Shown: one piece after another, positions 1-7,435 of the stretch | Layout of the letters: every line of letters starts with the position of its first letter | Position numbering within the stretch: position 1 is the first letter of the stretch | Assembly: GCA_023473785.1 (NCBI GenBank) | Contig: JAMCYD010000041.1 | Location: 1 to 27,845 of the forward strand | Direction: 5' to 3' | Origin: Patescibacteria group bacterium | GTDB taxonomy: Bacteria > Patescibacteriota > Microgenomatia > Levybacterales > UBA12049 | Length of the DNA: 27,845 bases | Made by a program: the position numbers and the translations under genes | Notes under the pieces: model-generated | The model's input: only the letters and a program-made list of their open reading frames with translations | Database searches by the model: none | Told to the model about the DNA's origin: nothing

Positions 1-20
1 AGCCAACTGAGCTAGTCCCC
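1..20 (-). tRNA. Partial tRNA, 5' end only (isotype unknown, possibly Ala)
   Basis: Read on the minus strand this is the first 20 bases of a tRNA: acceptor strand GGGGACT, then TA and a D-arm start GCTCAGTTGGCT. The anticodon lies beyond the window edge, so the isotype cannot be read. The GGGG acceptor and D-arm style would suit tRNA-Ala, which is a guess. Only two bases (CC) separate it from the end of the tRNA-Leu upstream, so the two are almost certainly one transcript. Confidence 0.7.
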
Positions 21-22
21 GG

Positions 23-105
23 TGCCGCGAGAGAGAGTCGAACTCTCACATCCTTGCGGATAAAGGCTCTTAAGGCCTTCGTGTCTGCCATTCCACCACC
101 GCGGC
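23..105 (-). tRNA. tRNA-Leu (anticodon TAA)
   Basis: The minus strand folds as a class II tRNA. The acceptor is GCCGCGG against TCGCGGC with discriminator A. The anticodon stem AAGGC/GCCTT carries loop CTTAAGA, so the anticodon is TAA. A long variable arm and T arm GAGAG-TTCGACT-CTCTC follow. CCA is not encoded, because the next tRNA begins two bases later. It is one of four leucine tRNAs in this window. Confidence 0.95.
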
Positions 106-114
106 GCACTACAT

Positions 115-143
115 ATTTTACTTCAAACTGCACCTTTATTCAA
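115..143 (-). promoter_or_regulatory. Promoter for the tRNA-Leu(TAA) transcript
   Basis: On the minus strand a -35 TTGAAT (138-143) and a -10 TAAAAT (115-120) are separated by exactly 17 bases. The -10 ends nine bases before the tRNA 5' end. The -35 overlaps the 3' end of the carboxypeptidase gene. Confidence 0.6.
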
Positions 144-1099
144 CCATGCGCCGGAGGCTTAACTCGTAATGATTTAAGTGAATAATCCAAAAGCTCCTTC
201 ATTTCCTCTCTCCTATTATCGCTTCCCAGAATAATTCCGATAATTTTATGTCCTCCGAAGTCAAGATAGGTTACAAGGCAAAGACCAGCCTCAGGCGTAT
301 AGCCGGTCTTGACTCCCTTGACGCCCGGATAGCTCGTCAGAAGATTTGTCTCATTTTCAAGATAGAAAGACTTATGCGTACTTGTTTGGGGAATAGCGTA
401 ATCAAAGGTTGACACAACTTCGTTAAAGAGTGGAAAATTTAAAATTGCATATCTAGTTACGACGAGAAGATCATATGTGGTTGAATACTGCTTTCCGTCC
501 CCCTCAAGTCCGGTTGGATTGGTAAAATGCGTATCCGACAACCCTAAGGATCTTGCTTTATCATTCATTGCTCTAATGAAGGCGTCTCTTCCGCCTTGAA
601 AATTATTGGCGAGTGTCTCTGCGGCATCATTGCCGGAATGGAGAATAAGTCCATACAAAAGCTCTTTTTGTGAAAGCACCTCGTTTTCATCAAGTCCCAT
701 ACTATCTTCTCCAACAAGGTCTTTTTTCCCAACCAAGTACCTGTCATCTTTTTTCTTATTTTCAAGCGCGATAATCGCAGTCATTATCTTCGTCAAGGAT
801 GCTATCGGCAGTTTCTCTTTTGGATTACTGGCAAAAAGCACTTGACCGTCTGTTAAGTCATATAGCAGTACTGAACGTGCCGTCGTAACAGGCCTTGCTA
901 TTGTCGTTTTGATTGGATTACCCAAGCTTGGAAGCCATAAATTGATAGTTGAAACCTGCTGATTTTTAAAAGAAGTTAGGAAGTCGGGCAGGGGAGAATA
1001 TAAAATTTTAATTAGCTGATTGTTATAAATGAAAAATCCGGAAATTAAAACTGCAATAAAGCATACAAAAATAAAAGCAAAGACCGCAATTTTCTTCAT
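140..1099 (-). CDS. D-alanyl-D-alanine carboxypeptidase (peptidase S11, PBP5/DacA-like)
   Basis: This is a membrane-anchored penicillin-binding enzyme that should remove the terminal D-Ala from peptidoglycan stem pentapeptides outside the cytoplasmic membrane. All three signature motifs are present: SLTK with the nucleophile S101 and K104, SGN at 155-157, and KTG at 264-266. Residues 5-25 form a hydrophobic signal anchor. At 319 residues it is shorter than E. coli PBP5 (about 400) and ends soon after the catalytic domain, so the C-terminal beta domain and amphipathic helix appear to be missing. The ATG is preceded at 8 bases by TAGAAT, with no ribosome binding site. The tetrapeptides it makes are the donor substrate of L,D-transpeptidases, one of which is encoded 1.5 kb upstream. 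Family assignment is firm. Confidence 0.93.
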   Translation of the reverse strand: MKKIAVFAFIFVCFIAVLISGFFIYNNQLIKILYSPLPDFLTSFKNQQVSTINLWLPSLGNPIKTTIARPVTTARSVLLYDLTDGQVLFASNPKEKLPIASLTKIMTAIIALENKKKDDRYLVGKKDLVGEDSMGLDENEVLSQKELLYGLILHSGNDAAETLANNFQGGRDAFIRAMNDKARSLGLSDTHFTNPTGLEGDGKQYSTTYDLLVVTRYAILNFPLFNEVVSTFDYAIPQTSTHKSFYLENETNLLTSYPGVKGVKTGYTPEAGLCLVTYLDFGGHKIIGIILGSDNRREEMKELLDYSLKSLRVKPPAHG

Positions 1100-1107
1100 A
1101 AAATTTT

Positions 1108-1113
1108 ATTCTA
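1108..1113 (-). promoter_or_regulatory. -10 box of the carboxypeptidase gene (leaderless type)
   Basis: TAGAAT on the minus strand ends eight bases before the ATG at 1099. No Shine-Dalgarno lies between, so the transcript should start at or beside the start codon. Confidence 0.55.
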
Positions 1114-1175
1114 CCACAGATTGAAGGGCTCAGGAAGTTATAGGAAAGTGAAGTAAGGTTAGGTGCAATTTCAAG

Positions 1176-1832
1176 CTACGACTGCTGCGCCCGCACGGTA
1201 AGCGTTTTACCATTGTAATCAAATTCAAATGTCACTGCTTTATCTTTATTGTTTTTAATGTAGAGATTTTGCAATTCATTAGATGAGCTTTTTGAAAGAT
1301 TATTATCATAAATTGACACCCCAAATTCTCTTGGGACATCCGGAATAGGCGCAAAATCGTGCCTCGTTGGCGCAAGAGTATCAAGACCGGCATCCTTTGC
1401 AACCCAATAAAAAATAGAAGCTAAATGACACACGCCGTCTCCAACCAGATAACCGTCAGACTTAAATCCCTCCTGTGAGTTAAAATGCGCATTAGTGGTT
1501 TTGCTTACTTTTCCGGCATACTCCGGCAACACATCATCATGAAAGGCAAATGTTTGTCCAGGCTCAAGTGTAATTTTTTCCTTAAATTGACTGTTAATCT
1601 TTTTCCAATCAATATTATCTGGAGTAATTTTACTGCCGGCTAGGTAATTAACCGCAAGCAGGATATTGTCTCTAAACACTTCGTTCACATAGACATCGTT
1701 GTAGCGGTTCTCAAGCGAGAACTCGTGGACAGCAAGAGTTTTGACCTGAGGTTTTACCACGGAAATCATAGACGGAGAACCGCCGTTTGACAAAAAAGGC
1801 AAGATAATAAACGAAAGTATAATAGGGAACAT
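1176..1832 (-). CDS. VanW-domain secreted protein
   Basis: A 218-residue protein with a hydrophobic N-terminus (about residues 1-15) and a VanW-like core. The core shows a LEPGQTFAFHD segment (89-99) and the family hallmark GDGVCHLASIFYWVAKDAGL starting at residue 131, where homologues usually read GGGVCQ. VanW was named for its place in vancomycin-resistance clusters; its biochemical role is unknown. The domain is often fused to L,D-transpeptidase or G5 domains, which fits a cell-wall role beside the carboxypeptidase and L,D-transpeptidase here. Residues near 30-85 are not recognisable to me. The start is supported by a TATAGA box six bases upstream of the ATG. Confidence 0.8.
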   Translation of the reverse strand: MFPIILSFIILPFLSNGGSPSMISVVKPQVKTLAVHEFSLENRYNDVYVNEVFRDNILLAVNYLAGSKITPDNIDWKKINSQFKEKITLEPGQTFAFHDDVLPEYAGKVSKTTNAHFNSQEGFKSDGYLVGDGVCHLASIFYWVAKDAGLDTLAPTRHDFAPIPDVPREFGVSIYDNNLSKSSSNELQNLYIKNNKDKAVTFEFDYNGKTLTVRAQQS

Positions 1833-1838
1833 AGAACT

Positions 1839-1844
1839 TCTATA
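1839..1844 (-). promoter_or_regulatory. -10 box of the VanW gene (leaderless type)
   Basis: TATAGA on the minus strand ends six bases before the ATG at 1832, and no Shine-Dalgarno is visible between them. Confidence 0.5.
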
Positions 1845-1925
1845 GGATCCGAAAGAGAACCTAATGAGGGAAAATTATATCATTCTATAGGATAAAAGTC
1901 AAGCCACTCTATCCCGCAGTTAGCC

Positions 1926-2588
1926 TTAAAATTCAGTTGAAAGCTGAATAATGCCCTTACTTGGAGCTTCAAACCAATACGATGAGCCCTTGCTTCCGTT
2001 CGGCTGTGTGGTATTTAAAATAAGTAGTGTTTCCGATGCCCAGCCGGTTGCCTCTTGGTAGATATTTCCTGTGTTTTTCGCGGCAAATAATGCCGAGACA
2101 TCAAGGTATTGTTGGCCTCCTTCAAATGGCTGCCCGTTGCCTTTGACAACGAGTACTCCGCTGCCGCTTGATGTATTATGTTGGATGAAAACATATGCGC
2201 CATCAGGTGACCAGGTATTAAAAGGGATGCTCATGCTTTCCTTATCGGGAAGAGCCATTGCGTATATTGACGGAGTGGCGCTCGTTTCTCCTGAGGCGGT
2301 AAATATGTAAGTTTTGCTCTTATTCTTATTGGTTGTTACCGTCATAACAAGCTTTTTTGCTCCATCAGGAGATACCTGCGAAAAAGTTTCTGTTTTCTGC
2401 AAAGAAGCGAGTGTTGGCGTTGGAGCTGAAGTTGATGCTGATTTTTGAAAATTCTGTACAGATGGAAGAGAAAAAGAAAAACGAATATTTGGCTTATGAT
2501 TGAAATACGCTGCAAAAACAACGCCAGCAATTATACTAACAGCAAGAAGAAAAATTGTATCTTGTTCTATTACATGTTGTTTTTTCAT
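1926..2588 (-). CDS. Membrane-anchored protein with TolB/WD40-like beta-propeller repeats
   Basis: The frame is open further upstream, but ATG at 2588 is the sensible start: it lies one base after the stop of the L,D-transpeptidase gene and yields MKKQHVIEQ followed by one transmembrane segment (about residues 12-28). The 220-residue product then has a Ser/Thr/Pro-rich linker and two SPDGxxL-type segments (VSPDGAKKL, WSPDGAYVF) typical of TolB/PD40 propeller blades. With so few blades it cannot form a full propeller alone. The one-base gap suggests translational coupling to the upstream gene and an extracytoplasmic cell-envelope role. The substrate is unknown. Confidence 0.72.
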   Translation of the reverse strand: MKKQHVIEQDTIFLLAVSIIAGVVFAAYFNHKPNIRFSFSLPSVQNFQKSASTSAPTPTLASLQKTETFSQVSPDGAKKLVMTVTTNKNKSKTYIFTASGETSATPSIYAMALPDKESMSIPFNTWSPDGAYVFIQHNTSSGSGVLVVKGNGQPFEGGQQYLDVSALFAAKNTGNIYQEATGWASETLLILNTTQPNGSKGSSYWFEAPSKGIIQLSTEF

Positions 2589-2589
2589 A

Positions 2590-3288
2590 TTACTGTACTG
2601 GATTATTCTGAATACATTGATGCGACGGCGTAATTTCGTCACAAACGGAAACAGCTGTCCCAAGCGTTTGTCCGTTTGGAGCATCGACCCAATCGTACAT
2701 TGTTTTTGCGTCAACGATCCGCATGTTCACGCAGCCATGGCTCATGGGATGACCAAAATTATTATGCCAGTACGCACCATGAAGGCCAAAATCACGATAA
2801 AAGTACATGACATAGGGAACATTGGGCAAATCATATGCATCAGCACCTTCTCCGCCTGCCATTCTGGTAGCAACTAACTTTTCCCAAATGTGGAAATTTC
2901 CAACCGGTGTTTTACGCCATTTACCGGAGGAGATGAATGTCTTGAAAATTTGAGTAATTCCCTGATATGCATAAAGTGTTTGCGTAGATAGATCAATGTA
3001 AATATGCTTTTCTCCGCTGACTGTGCTTGCTCCCAAAACCGGCAATGTAGCTGTCTCAACTTTCGTGTCAATGCTTGGAGGAATTACTGTCCGGCCAAGA
3101 AACACACCTTTCGCGTTGTTCTCAATCTTGGTAGATAGGTCGGATGTGCAGCTTAGAGAATTTGCGCAAGTTGGCTGCGTTTGATTTGCCTTAATTACCG
3201 CCGTTGTTGTGACAAAAGATATGGTAGCCACAAAAAGCAAGAGAAAATATCGTGCTCCCTTTTCATACCTTGAGGATTTTTTTGCCAT
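2590..3288 (-). CDS. L,D-transpeptidase (YkuD domain), membrane-anchored
   Basis: A periplasmic or outer-face transpeptidase that should form 3-3 peptidoglycan cross-links or attach proteins to the wall. Counted from the TTG codon at 3291, a transmembrane anchor spans residues 15-33 and the YkuD domain about 95-215. The catalytic block is HGAYWHNNFG (171-180) followed by SHGCVNM (184-190), with catalytic Cys187 and His185. I take the ATG at 3288 rather than the adjacent in-frame TTG at 3291. Six cysteines occur in all, two pairs of them outside the catalytic core (C42/C48 and C217/C226), which is unusual and might form disulfides. It is followed after one base by the propeller-like gene and lies in a group with a carboxypeptidase and VanW. 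Confidence 0.93.
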   Translation of the reverse strand: MAKKSSRYEKGARYFLLLFVATISFVTTTAVIKANQTQPTCANSLSCTSDLSTKIENNAKGVFLGRTVIPPSIDTKVETATLPVLGASTVSGEKHIYIDLSTQTLYAYQGITQIFKTFISSGKWRKTPVGNFHIWEKLVATRMAGGEGADAYDLPNVPYVMYFYRDFGLHGAYWHNNFGHPMSHGCVNMRIVDAKTMYDWVDAPNGQTLGTAVSVCDEITPSHQCIQNNPVQ

Positions 3289-3376
3289 CAATTATTAGGT
3301 TACTTAAAATATCTATTCTTTACAAGAGGGATAAGAGATTCAGGTTCCGGGATTTTTTATACGAATCTTAAATGCT

Positions 3377-4048
3377 TTACTCAAAAACTTGTACGGCTGC
3401 AAGGTTCTTAAACCGTTCCATAAATTCCGCAACTGCATGCAGTTCCGGTAAAGAAGCAGGGCGTTTGTATGCACCGGCAGTCAATTTCTTCCACAGAGAC
3501 TGTTCTTCCGGTGAGAACGATTCGCCTTCTTGTATTTTTCTATGCAACAGCAGCAAATCGTCTCTTTTCCCTTTTAAAACAGCGTTTTGCTTAACAATAA
3601 ACCAACTCCCTTTTTTAGTTGATATTGAATCAGCCAAGGCTAGACTAACCCCCTGATAGACAAGATTTTCTCCAAAAGTATCTATGTCTCTTTTCACAGA
3701 AGGGGACACTAGTGTAAAAAGCAACTCGCTTCTCTGAATCCGCATGTTTACTGTTTTGTCTTCATTCAGTCGTGCAGCATCATACTGCTCTCCAATTACT
3801 TTTTGTAGAGCGGCAGGTGTATTAGTCCATGGACAACCTTCTAAGTAAATTCGTGACGGGATCACAAATTCTACCTCTTCCTTTTCCTGAAATTCTTCCC
3901 TAATTGCTTGAGTAAGAGCAGCCGGAAACTGACTAGGAAGAACTATCTTTCGGGGAGGGTTATCAGCCAAACGAGACATGTATCCGATAACATAATATCC
4001 AAAGGTATCGGCATCCACAATTCCGCCTATGGGCAAAGCTTCATTCAT
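3377..4048 (-). CDS. Hypothetical protein, 223 aa
   Basis: I do not recognise a family. The protein has no signal peptide or transmembrane segment and looks cytosolic, with alternating hydrophobic strands and charged helices. It begins MNEALPIGGIVDADTFGYYVIGY, and the C-terminal third is helical and rich in Lys/Glu. The start is well supported: TATAAT lies exactly seven bases upstream of the ATG. It is a single-gene unit, divergent from the SH3b protein gene across 114 bases. Confidence 0.75.
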   Translation of the reverse strand: MNEALPIGGIVDADTFGYYVIGYMSRLADNPPRKIVLPSQFPAALTQAIREEFQEKEEVEFVIPSRIYLEGCPWTNTPAALQKVIGEQYDAARLNEDKTVNMRIQRSELLFTLVSPSVKRDIDTFGENLVYQGVSLALADSISTKKGSWFIVKQNAVLKGKRDDLLLLHRKIQEGESFSPEEQSLWKKLTAGAYKRPASLPELHAVAEFMERFKNLAAVQVFE

Positions 4049-4055
4049 AATCTGG

Positions 4056-4061
4056 ATTATA
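4056..4061 (-). promoter_or_regulatory. -10 box TATAAT of the 223-aa gene (leaderless type)
   Basis: Consensus TATAAT on the minus strand ends seven bases before the ATG at 4048. No ribosome binding site fits in the gap. Confidence 0.65.
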
Positions 4062-4149
4062 TTAAATTTAAGTGCAAAATCCTAATCCTGAAGAAATAAA
4101 ATCGGGACTATGTCCGGGAATAGTTGTTGCAAAAAATTTTTACCTTAAC

Positions 4150-4155
4150 TATAAT
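4150..4155 (+). promoter_or_regulatory. -10 box TATAAT of the SH3b protein gene (leaderless type)
   Basis: Consensus TATAAT ends seven bases before the ATG at 4163. This also decides the start, because the in-frame ATG at 4124 lies upstream of the -10 box. Confidence 0.65.
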
Positions 4156-4162
4156 TCCAACT

Positions 4163-5536
4163 ATGACTGCCAAACAAGAACAAGATCAAGGCAGACAGCC
4201 TGGAAGACAAGGAAATAGAATTGCAAACCTTGGAAGACTGGCAGTCGCTGGGCTTGCTATATATGGTTTAGCTAGAATCGCTCAGGAAATTCCAACGCCT
4301 TCAGATTCCTCAAACAATATACCATCTATTCGCAGACACATTATAAGTCAACTTGATTTGGGCAGAAATGATCCAGAAAGCTTTATTCTTGACTACAGGA
4401 GCGCAAAGATAGGTTTTTTACAATATGCTAACTATAATTTAAACCTAGATAGATCTCCTGGTACAATTGATGAGATAAATCTACAAAGAAAAGGAATAGT
4501 TACATACGGAGTTTTAATCGCGCAGGAAGTGCTTCCCGACGAATCTGTTCGCTTGGAAGACCATAAAGTAAAAATCTACGATACTATTTTTAATCTTGAC
4601 GATGAATTTGACCTGTATTTAGCAGATGCTCTGGTCAATCAAAAATTAACCACGTTATTACATAAAGAAAGCGGGTTTGAAGCAGAACAAAAAATTCAAG
4701 ATCTTATGTGGTTAAAAAATCATAAATTGCCCGTAAAGTTTCAAAGAGATACGTATATTTTACCTGACGAAGAAGTTTTAATAAATCTCTCACGCTTTTA
4801 TCAAACAGTAGTTGAGCTTGGATACCCCATTCCTAAAAATATTGATTATGGCGTTAACAATAAAGCGGATAGGAATACTGTTGTGCGTGAAGGCGCACGC
4901 TTTCAAGCTCATGAAAATGAAGTTTTCAGTCAGGACAAATTTGATACCTTCGTAGAACAGGTGAAATTACAGATAACTTCTCCTTATAATGAAAGAGATT
5001 CTTATATAAATCCTGGTGTGTTGGATAACCCAAATGTTAGCTCAAATTTCGAGGATTATGCCGAGACGATTTCTCGCTATTTCACAGACGGCGTAGGGTT
5101 CCGCAGGCAACTTAACTTATTGTGGGAAACAGGTAATCCTGCATACGCAGTACTTAGAGCTAAATACGATTACGTAAGATTATTTTTTGGCGGCAAGGAA
5201 TATCTTTATGGTGGCCAAGTTTTTGAGCCAAAAGTTGGAGATATTTTTAAGATTTCCGACCCCGACCCAAGCAGAGGACCAATTTATTTAAGACCAGAAC
5301 CGGTATTCGTAGATAATCCAGATTATCCTACGGTTTTTGACGATTACTCTGCCAGAATTGTCGCAGGACCTGTTTTAGTAAATACCCGTAGTAGGGGATT
5401 TAGGAGAATGTGGAAAGTAGAAAGCGGTTTTTATTATTCCGGACAAGCATTTGATACAAACGGATCACAGGGATGGATTTCGGAAGACTGGTTGGGAGCA
5501 ATAGAGGTACATACAGAAGATTCACTACCGCATTAG
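4163..5536 (+). CDS. Membrane-anchored protein with C-terminal SH3b-like domain
   Basis: A 457-residue protein starting at ATG 4163, seven bases after TATAAT; an in-frame ATG at 4124 precedes the promoter and is rejected. Residues about 22-40 form one hydrophobic segment (LAVAGLAIYGLARIA). The last 90 residues (about 357-448) look like a bacterial SH3 domain: GDIFKIS, LRPEPVF, MWKVES, and a closing GWISEDWL. SH3b domains usually bind cell-wall material. The long middle region is unassigned, but it contains a HENEVF segment (250-255) and an EDYAET segment (297-302) that recall zincin metallopeptidases (HExxH plus a downstream Glu) with the second His missing. That comparison is my inference and weak. 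It is a single-gene unit. Confidence 0.72.
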   Translation: MTAKQEQDQGRQPGRQGNRIANLGRLAVAGLAIYGLARIAQEIPTPSDSSNNIPSIRRHIISQLDLGRNDPESFILDYRSAKIGFLQYANYNLNLDRSPGTIDEINLQRKGIVTYGVLIAQEVLPDESVRLEDHKVKIYDTIFNLDDEFDLYLADALVNQKLTTLLHKESGFEAEQKIQDLMWLKNHKLPVKFQRDTYILPDEEVLINLSRFYQTVVELGYPIPKNIDYGVNNKADRNTVVREGARFQAHENEVFSQDKFDTFVEQVKLQITSPYNERDSYINPGVLDNPNVSSNFEDYAETISRYFTDGVGFRRQLNLLWETGNPAYAVLRAKYDYVRLFFGGKEYLYGGQVFEPKVGDIFKISDPDPSRGPIYLRPEPVFVDNPDYPTVFDDYSARIVAGPVLVNTRSRGFRRMWKVESGFYYSGQAFDTNGSQGWISEDWLGAIEVHTEDSLPH

Positions 5537-5583
5537 AGCCTCTTTTTGACAAAATAGACCATGAATTTTTCCCTAATTTATGG

Positions 5584-5589
5584 TATAAT
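5584..5589 (+). promoter_or_regulatory. Extended -10 promoter (TGG-TATAAT) of the degenerate Nudix gene
   Basis: TATAAT preceded by TGG (extended -10) ends seven bases before the ATG at 5597. The in-frame ATG at 5561 lies upstream of the promoter and is not used. Confidence 0.65.
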
Positions 5590-5596
5590 TGGCATA

Positions 5597-6034
5597 ATGC
5601 ATAAAAATTTTTATGTAAGTGGTTTTCTTTATCACCCCAAATCTCAGCAGATTCTCCTACAGCAGGAAAATTCTGATGATGAAAATTGCTTTTGGTCTTT
5701 ATTTGGGAAAAAAGCAGGGAAAAATAAAACCTGCGAAGAAACTTTTATAGACATTTTCCAGAAGGAATTGAGTATTGAGCTGAAACCACGCAATGTTAAT
5801 CCTGTCTACACGTATTCTTCAGAAGAAAAAGGAGCAAGTTGCAATGTTTATTACGCAGTGGTAAAAAAGCTTCATAAATCTGCTAAGTCCGCTAAAGCTG
5901 AATTTGCCTGGTTTAATTTTAAGCAGGTACAAAAGCTAAAGCTTTCAGAACAGGCCAAGCACGATATTGTTGTGGGTCAGCGAGTAATAGATTCCTCTGT
6001 CAGAAAAAGCCAGGGCCTCCAGACAATTGGATAA
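5597..6034 (+). CDS. Nudix-fold protein with degenerate Nudix box
   Basis: A 145-residue protein whose opening strand pattern (FYVSGFLYHPKSQQILLQQ, then FWSLFGKKAG) matches a Nudix hydrolase. The expected catalytic helix reads KTCEETFIDIFQKELSIEL. Aligned to the GX5EX7REUXEEXGU box it lacks the Arg, the consecutive Glu-Glu pair and the Gly, so the metal site is probably broken. It may bind a nucleotide without hydrolysing it, or be a diverged family. Two intact Nudix proteins elsewhere in the window make a useful contrast. The start is fixed by the promoter at 5584-5589. No operon partner is visible; the helicase gene converges 30 bases downstream. Confidence 0.65.
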   Translation: MHKNFYVSGFLYHPKSQQILLQQENSDDENCFWSLFGKKAGKNKTCEETFIDIFQKELSIELKPRNVNPVYTYSSEEKGASCNVYYAVVKKLHKSAKSAKAEFAWFNFKQVQKLKLSEQAKHDIVVGQRVIDSSVRKSQGLQTIG

Positions 6035-6063
6035 TCTACCAACACTAACGGTTTGGATAGATA

Positions 6064-7242
6064 TTATTCGATAAAGGTTAGAGCTATTCCTTTTTTATCT
6101 GCCCTGCCAGTTCTTCCTATCCTATGCACATAATCATCATACGTTGCCGGCATATCAAAGTTTATAACATGACTTACGTCAGGAATGTCCAAACCCCTTG
6201 ATGCCACATCTGTCGCAATTAAAACAGAAATTTGATTACTTTTAAATTGTTCCAAAGCTTTTTGCCTTTGACCCTGACTCTTGTTGCCATGAATTACCGC
6301 TGCTCTTATTCCTCGTCTTACTAGCTCATCTGTAAGCTTCTGCATGCCCCATTTTGTCCTTCCGAAAACTAAGACTTTTTCAAATTCGTCTTTCGCCAGT
6401 AAATCGTGGAGCTTATCTACTTTTTCATGCTTACTTACTTTAATAACATCCTGTTCTATATTTTCCGCAGTATCCTGTGTTTTTACAGAAACCGTAACGG
6501 GATCGTGCACAAATGCCTGAAGAATTTCTTTTACTTTACCTGAAATTGTTGCGGAGAAAAACAGCGACTGCCTATCTTGAGGCAAAAGAGAAATAAAATA
6601 CTTGATGTCACTTATAAAACCGATATCTACCATTCTATCGGCTTCGTCCAAAACCACAGTATGAAATTGCGATAGCGGCAAGCTTCTCTCGCCAATCAGA
6701 TCCCTTATTCTGCCCGGAGTACCGATAACGAAATTATTATTTTGCCTAAGCTCATTTTTTTGTCTCCATAGGCTCATTCCGCCGATACAAAGCACTGCTC
6801 TAATACCGAGTCCTTTGGAAAAATCTCTAAGTTCTTCGTGAATCTGCAAGGCAAGTTCACGAGTTGGAGCAACGATAAATACCTTCTCCGATTTGTCTTG
6901 GGAGACCTTATTTATTAAAGGAATTAGAAATGCGGCGGTTTTGCCAGTTCCGGTATTGGCAATACCGATAACATCCCGCCCTTCCAAGATAGCAGGAATT
7001 GCAAGATCCTGAACAGGAGTTGGACGCAGGTAATTTTTAGCTAAAATATTGGCCTGAAGATTTTCTATAAGCGCAAAATCGGCAAATCCGTTTTTTGGAG
7101 TATAAACTTCTTCAGTCTGTGCGGTTTTTGAGCTATTTATTATTTTAACAGCCCGGATCGCCTCCATGAGCTCTCTGCTAGGGAGTTTTTTCGGCGTATA
7201 TTTTCTGTAAGAATTGTTTCTGGGTGTAAATTTTCTGTACAT
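6064..7242 (-). CDS. DEAD-box ATP-dependent RNA helicase
   Basis: A 392-residue DEAD-box helicase that should unwind or remodel RNA duplexes using ATP. Motifs are in order: Q motif (PTPVQ, 74-78), I (ANTGTGKT, 95-102), Ia (PTRELA, 126-131), Ib (TPGR, 175-178), II (DEAD, 199-202), III (SAT, 230-232), IV (VLVFGRT, 290-296), V (ATDVASRGLD, 343-352) and VI (HRIGRTGR, 373-380). The protein stops about 12 residues after motif VI, so it lacks the long basic C-terminal tail of CsdA- or RhlE-like enzymes. The first 50 residues are basic and carry two similar YRKFTP/YRKYTP segments. Unlike most neighbours it has no -10 box beside the start; the best promoter lies about 150 bases upstream. Confidence 0.95.
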   Translation of the reverse strand: MYRKFTPRNNSYRKYTPKKLPSRELMEAIRAVKIINSSKTAQTEEVYTPKNGFADFALIENLQANILAKNYLRPTPVQDLAIPAILEGRDVIGIANTGTGKTAAFLIPLINKVSQDKSEKVFIVAPTRELALQIHEELRDFSKGLGIRAVLCIGGMSLWRQKNELRQNNNFVIGTPGRIRDLIGERSLPLSQFHTVVLDEADRMVDIGFISDIKYFISLLPQDRQSLFFSATISGKVKEILQAFVHDPVTVSVKTQDTAENIEQDVIKVSKHEKVDKLHDLLAKDEFEKVLVFGRTKWGMQKLTDELVRRGIRAAVIHGNKSQGQRQKALEQFKSNQISVLIATDVASRGLDIPDVSHVINFDMPATYDDYVHRIGRTGRADKKGIALTFIE

Positions 7243-7354
7243 ATAAAATGAAATTGAAACAATAAAGCTGCTTAAATAAAATGCGGATTAGGGGAAAGAT
7301 ACTGATTTTTAAAATTTTGTGTGGTTACTTATCTTTTACTAATCGAAAATATTG

Positions 7355-7384
7355 AAAGCAGATGTATTATTTCAATCTGCCTTT
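7355..7384 (-). other. Hairpin in the predicted 5' leader of the helicase mRNA
   Basis: GCAGAT (7358-7363) and ATCTGC (7375-7380) form a six-base stem with an 11-base loop, extended by AAA/TTT after a one-base bulge. It sits at the very 5' end of the transcript predicted from the promoter at 7395-7423. It could instead end transcripts from the Nudix gene upstream, but the T-run on the minus strand is only three bases. Confidence 0.45.
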
Positions 7385-7394
7385 ACTGACTGAT

Positions 7395-7423
7395 ATTATA
7401 ACAGTTAATGGACAATAAGTCAA
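7395..7423 (-). promoter_or_regulatory. Strong promoter TTGACT-N17-TATAAT upstream of the helicase
   Basis: On the minus strand -35 TTGACT (7418-7423) and -10 TATAAT (7395-7400) have the ideal 17-base spacing. Transcription would begin near 7388, giving the helicase gene a leader of about 145 nt. The Nudix gene upstream ends at 7436, just outside the promoter. Confidence 0.7.
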
Positions 7424-7435
7424 TAAAAATCGCTT

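Noticed and set aside
606..845. Open frame on the plus strand inside the carboxypeptidase gene
   Set aside because: It runs antisense to a gene with all catalytic motifs, and its Ser/Phe-rich composition is typical of an antisense shadow.
2500..2877. 125-codon plus-strand open frame over the L,D-transpeptidase
   Set aside because: Antisense to the SHGCVN catalytic region of a clear gene; no promoter or ribosome binding site.
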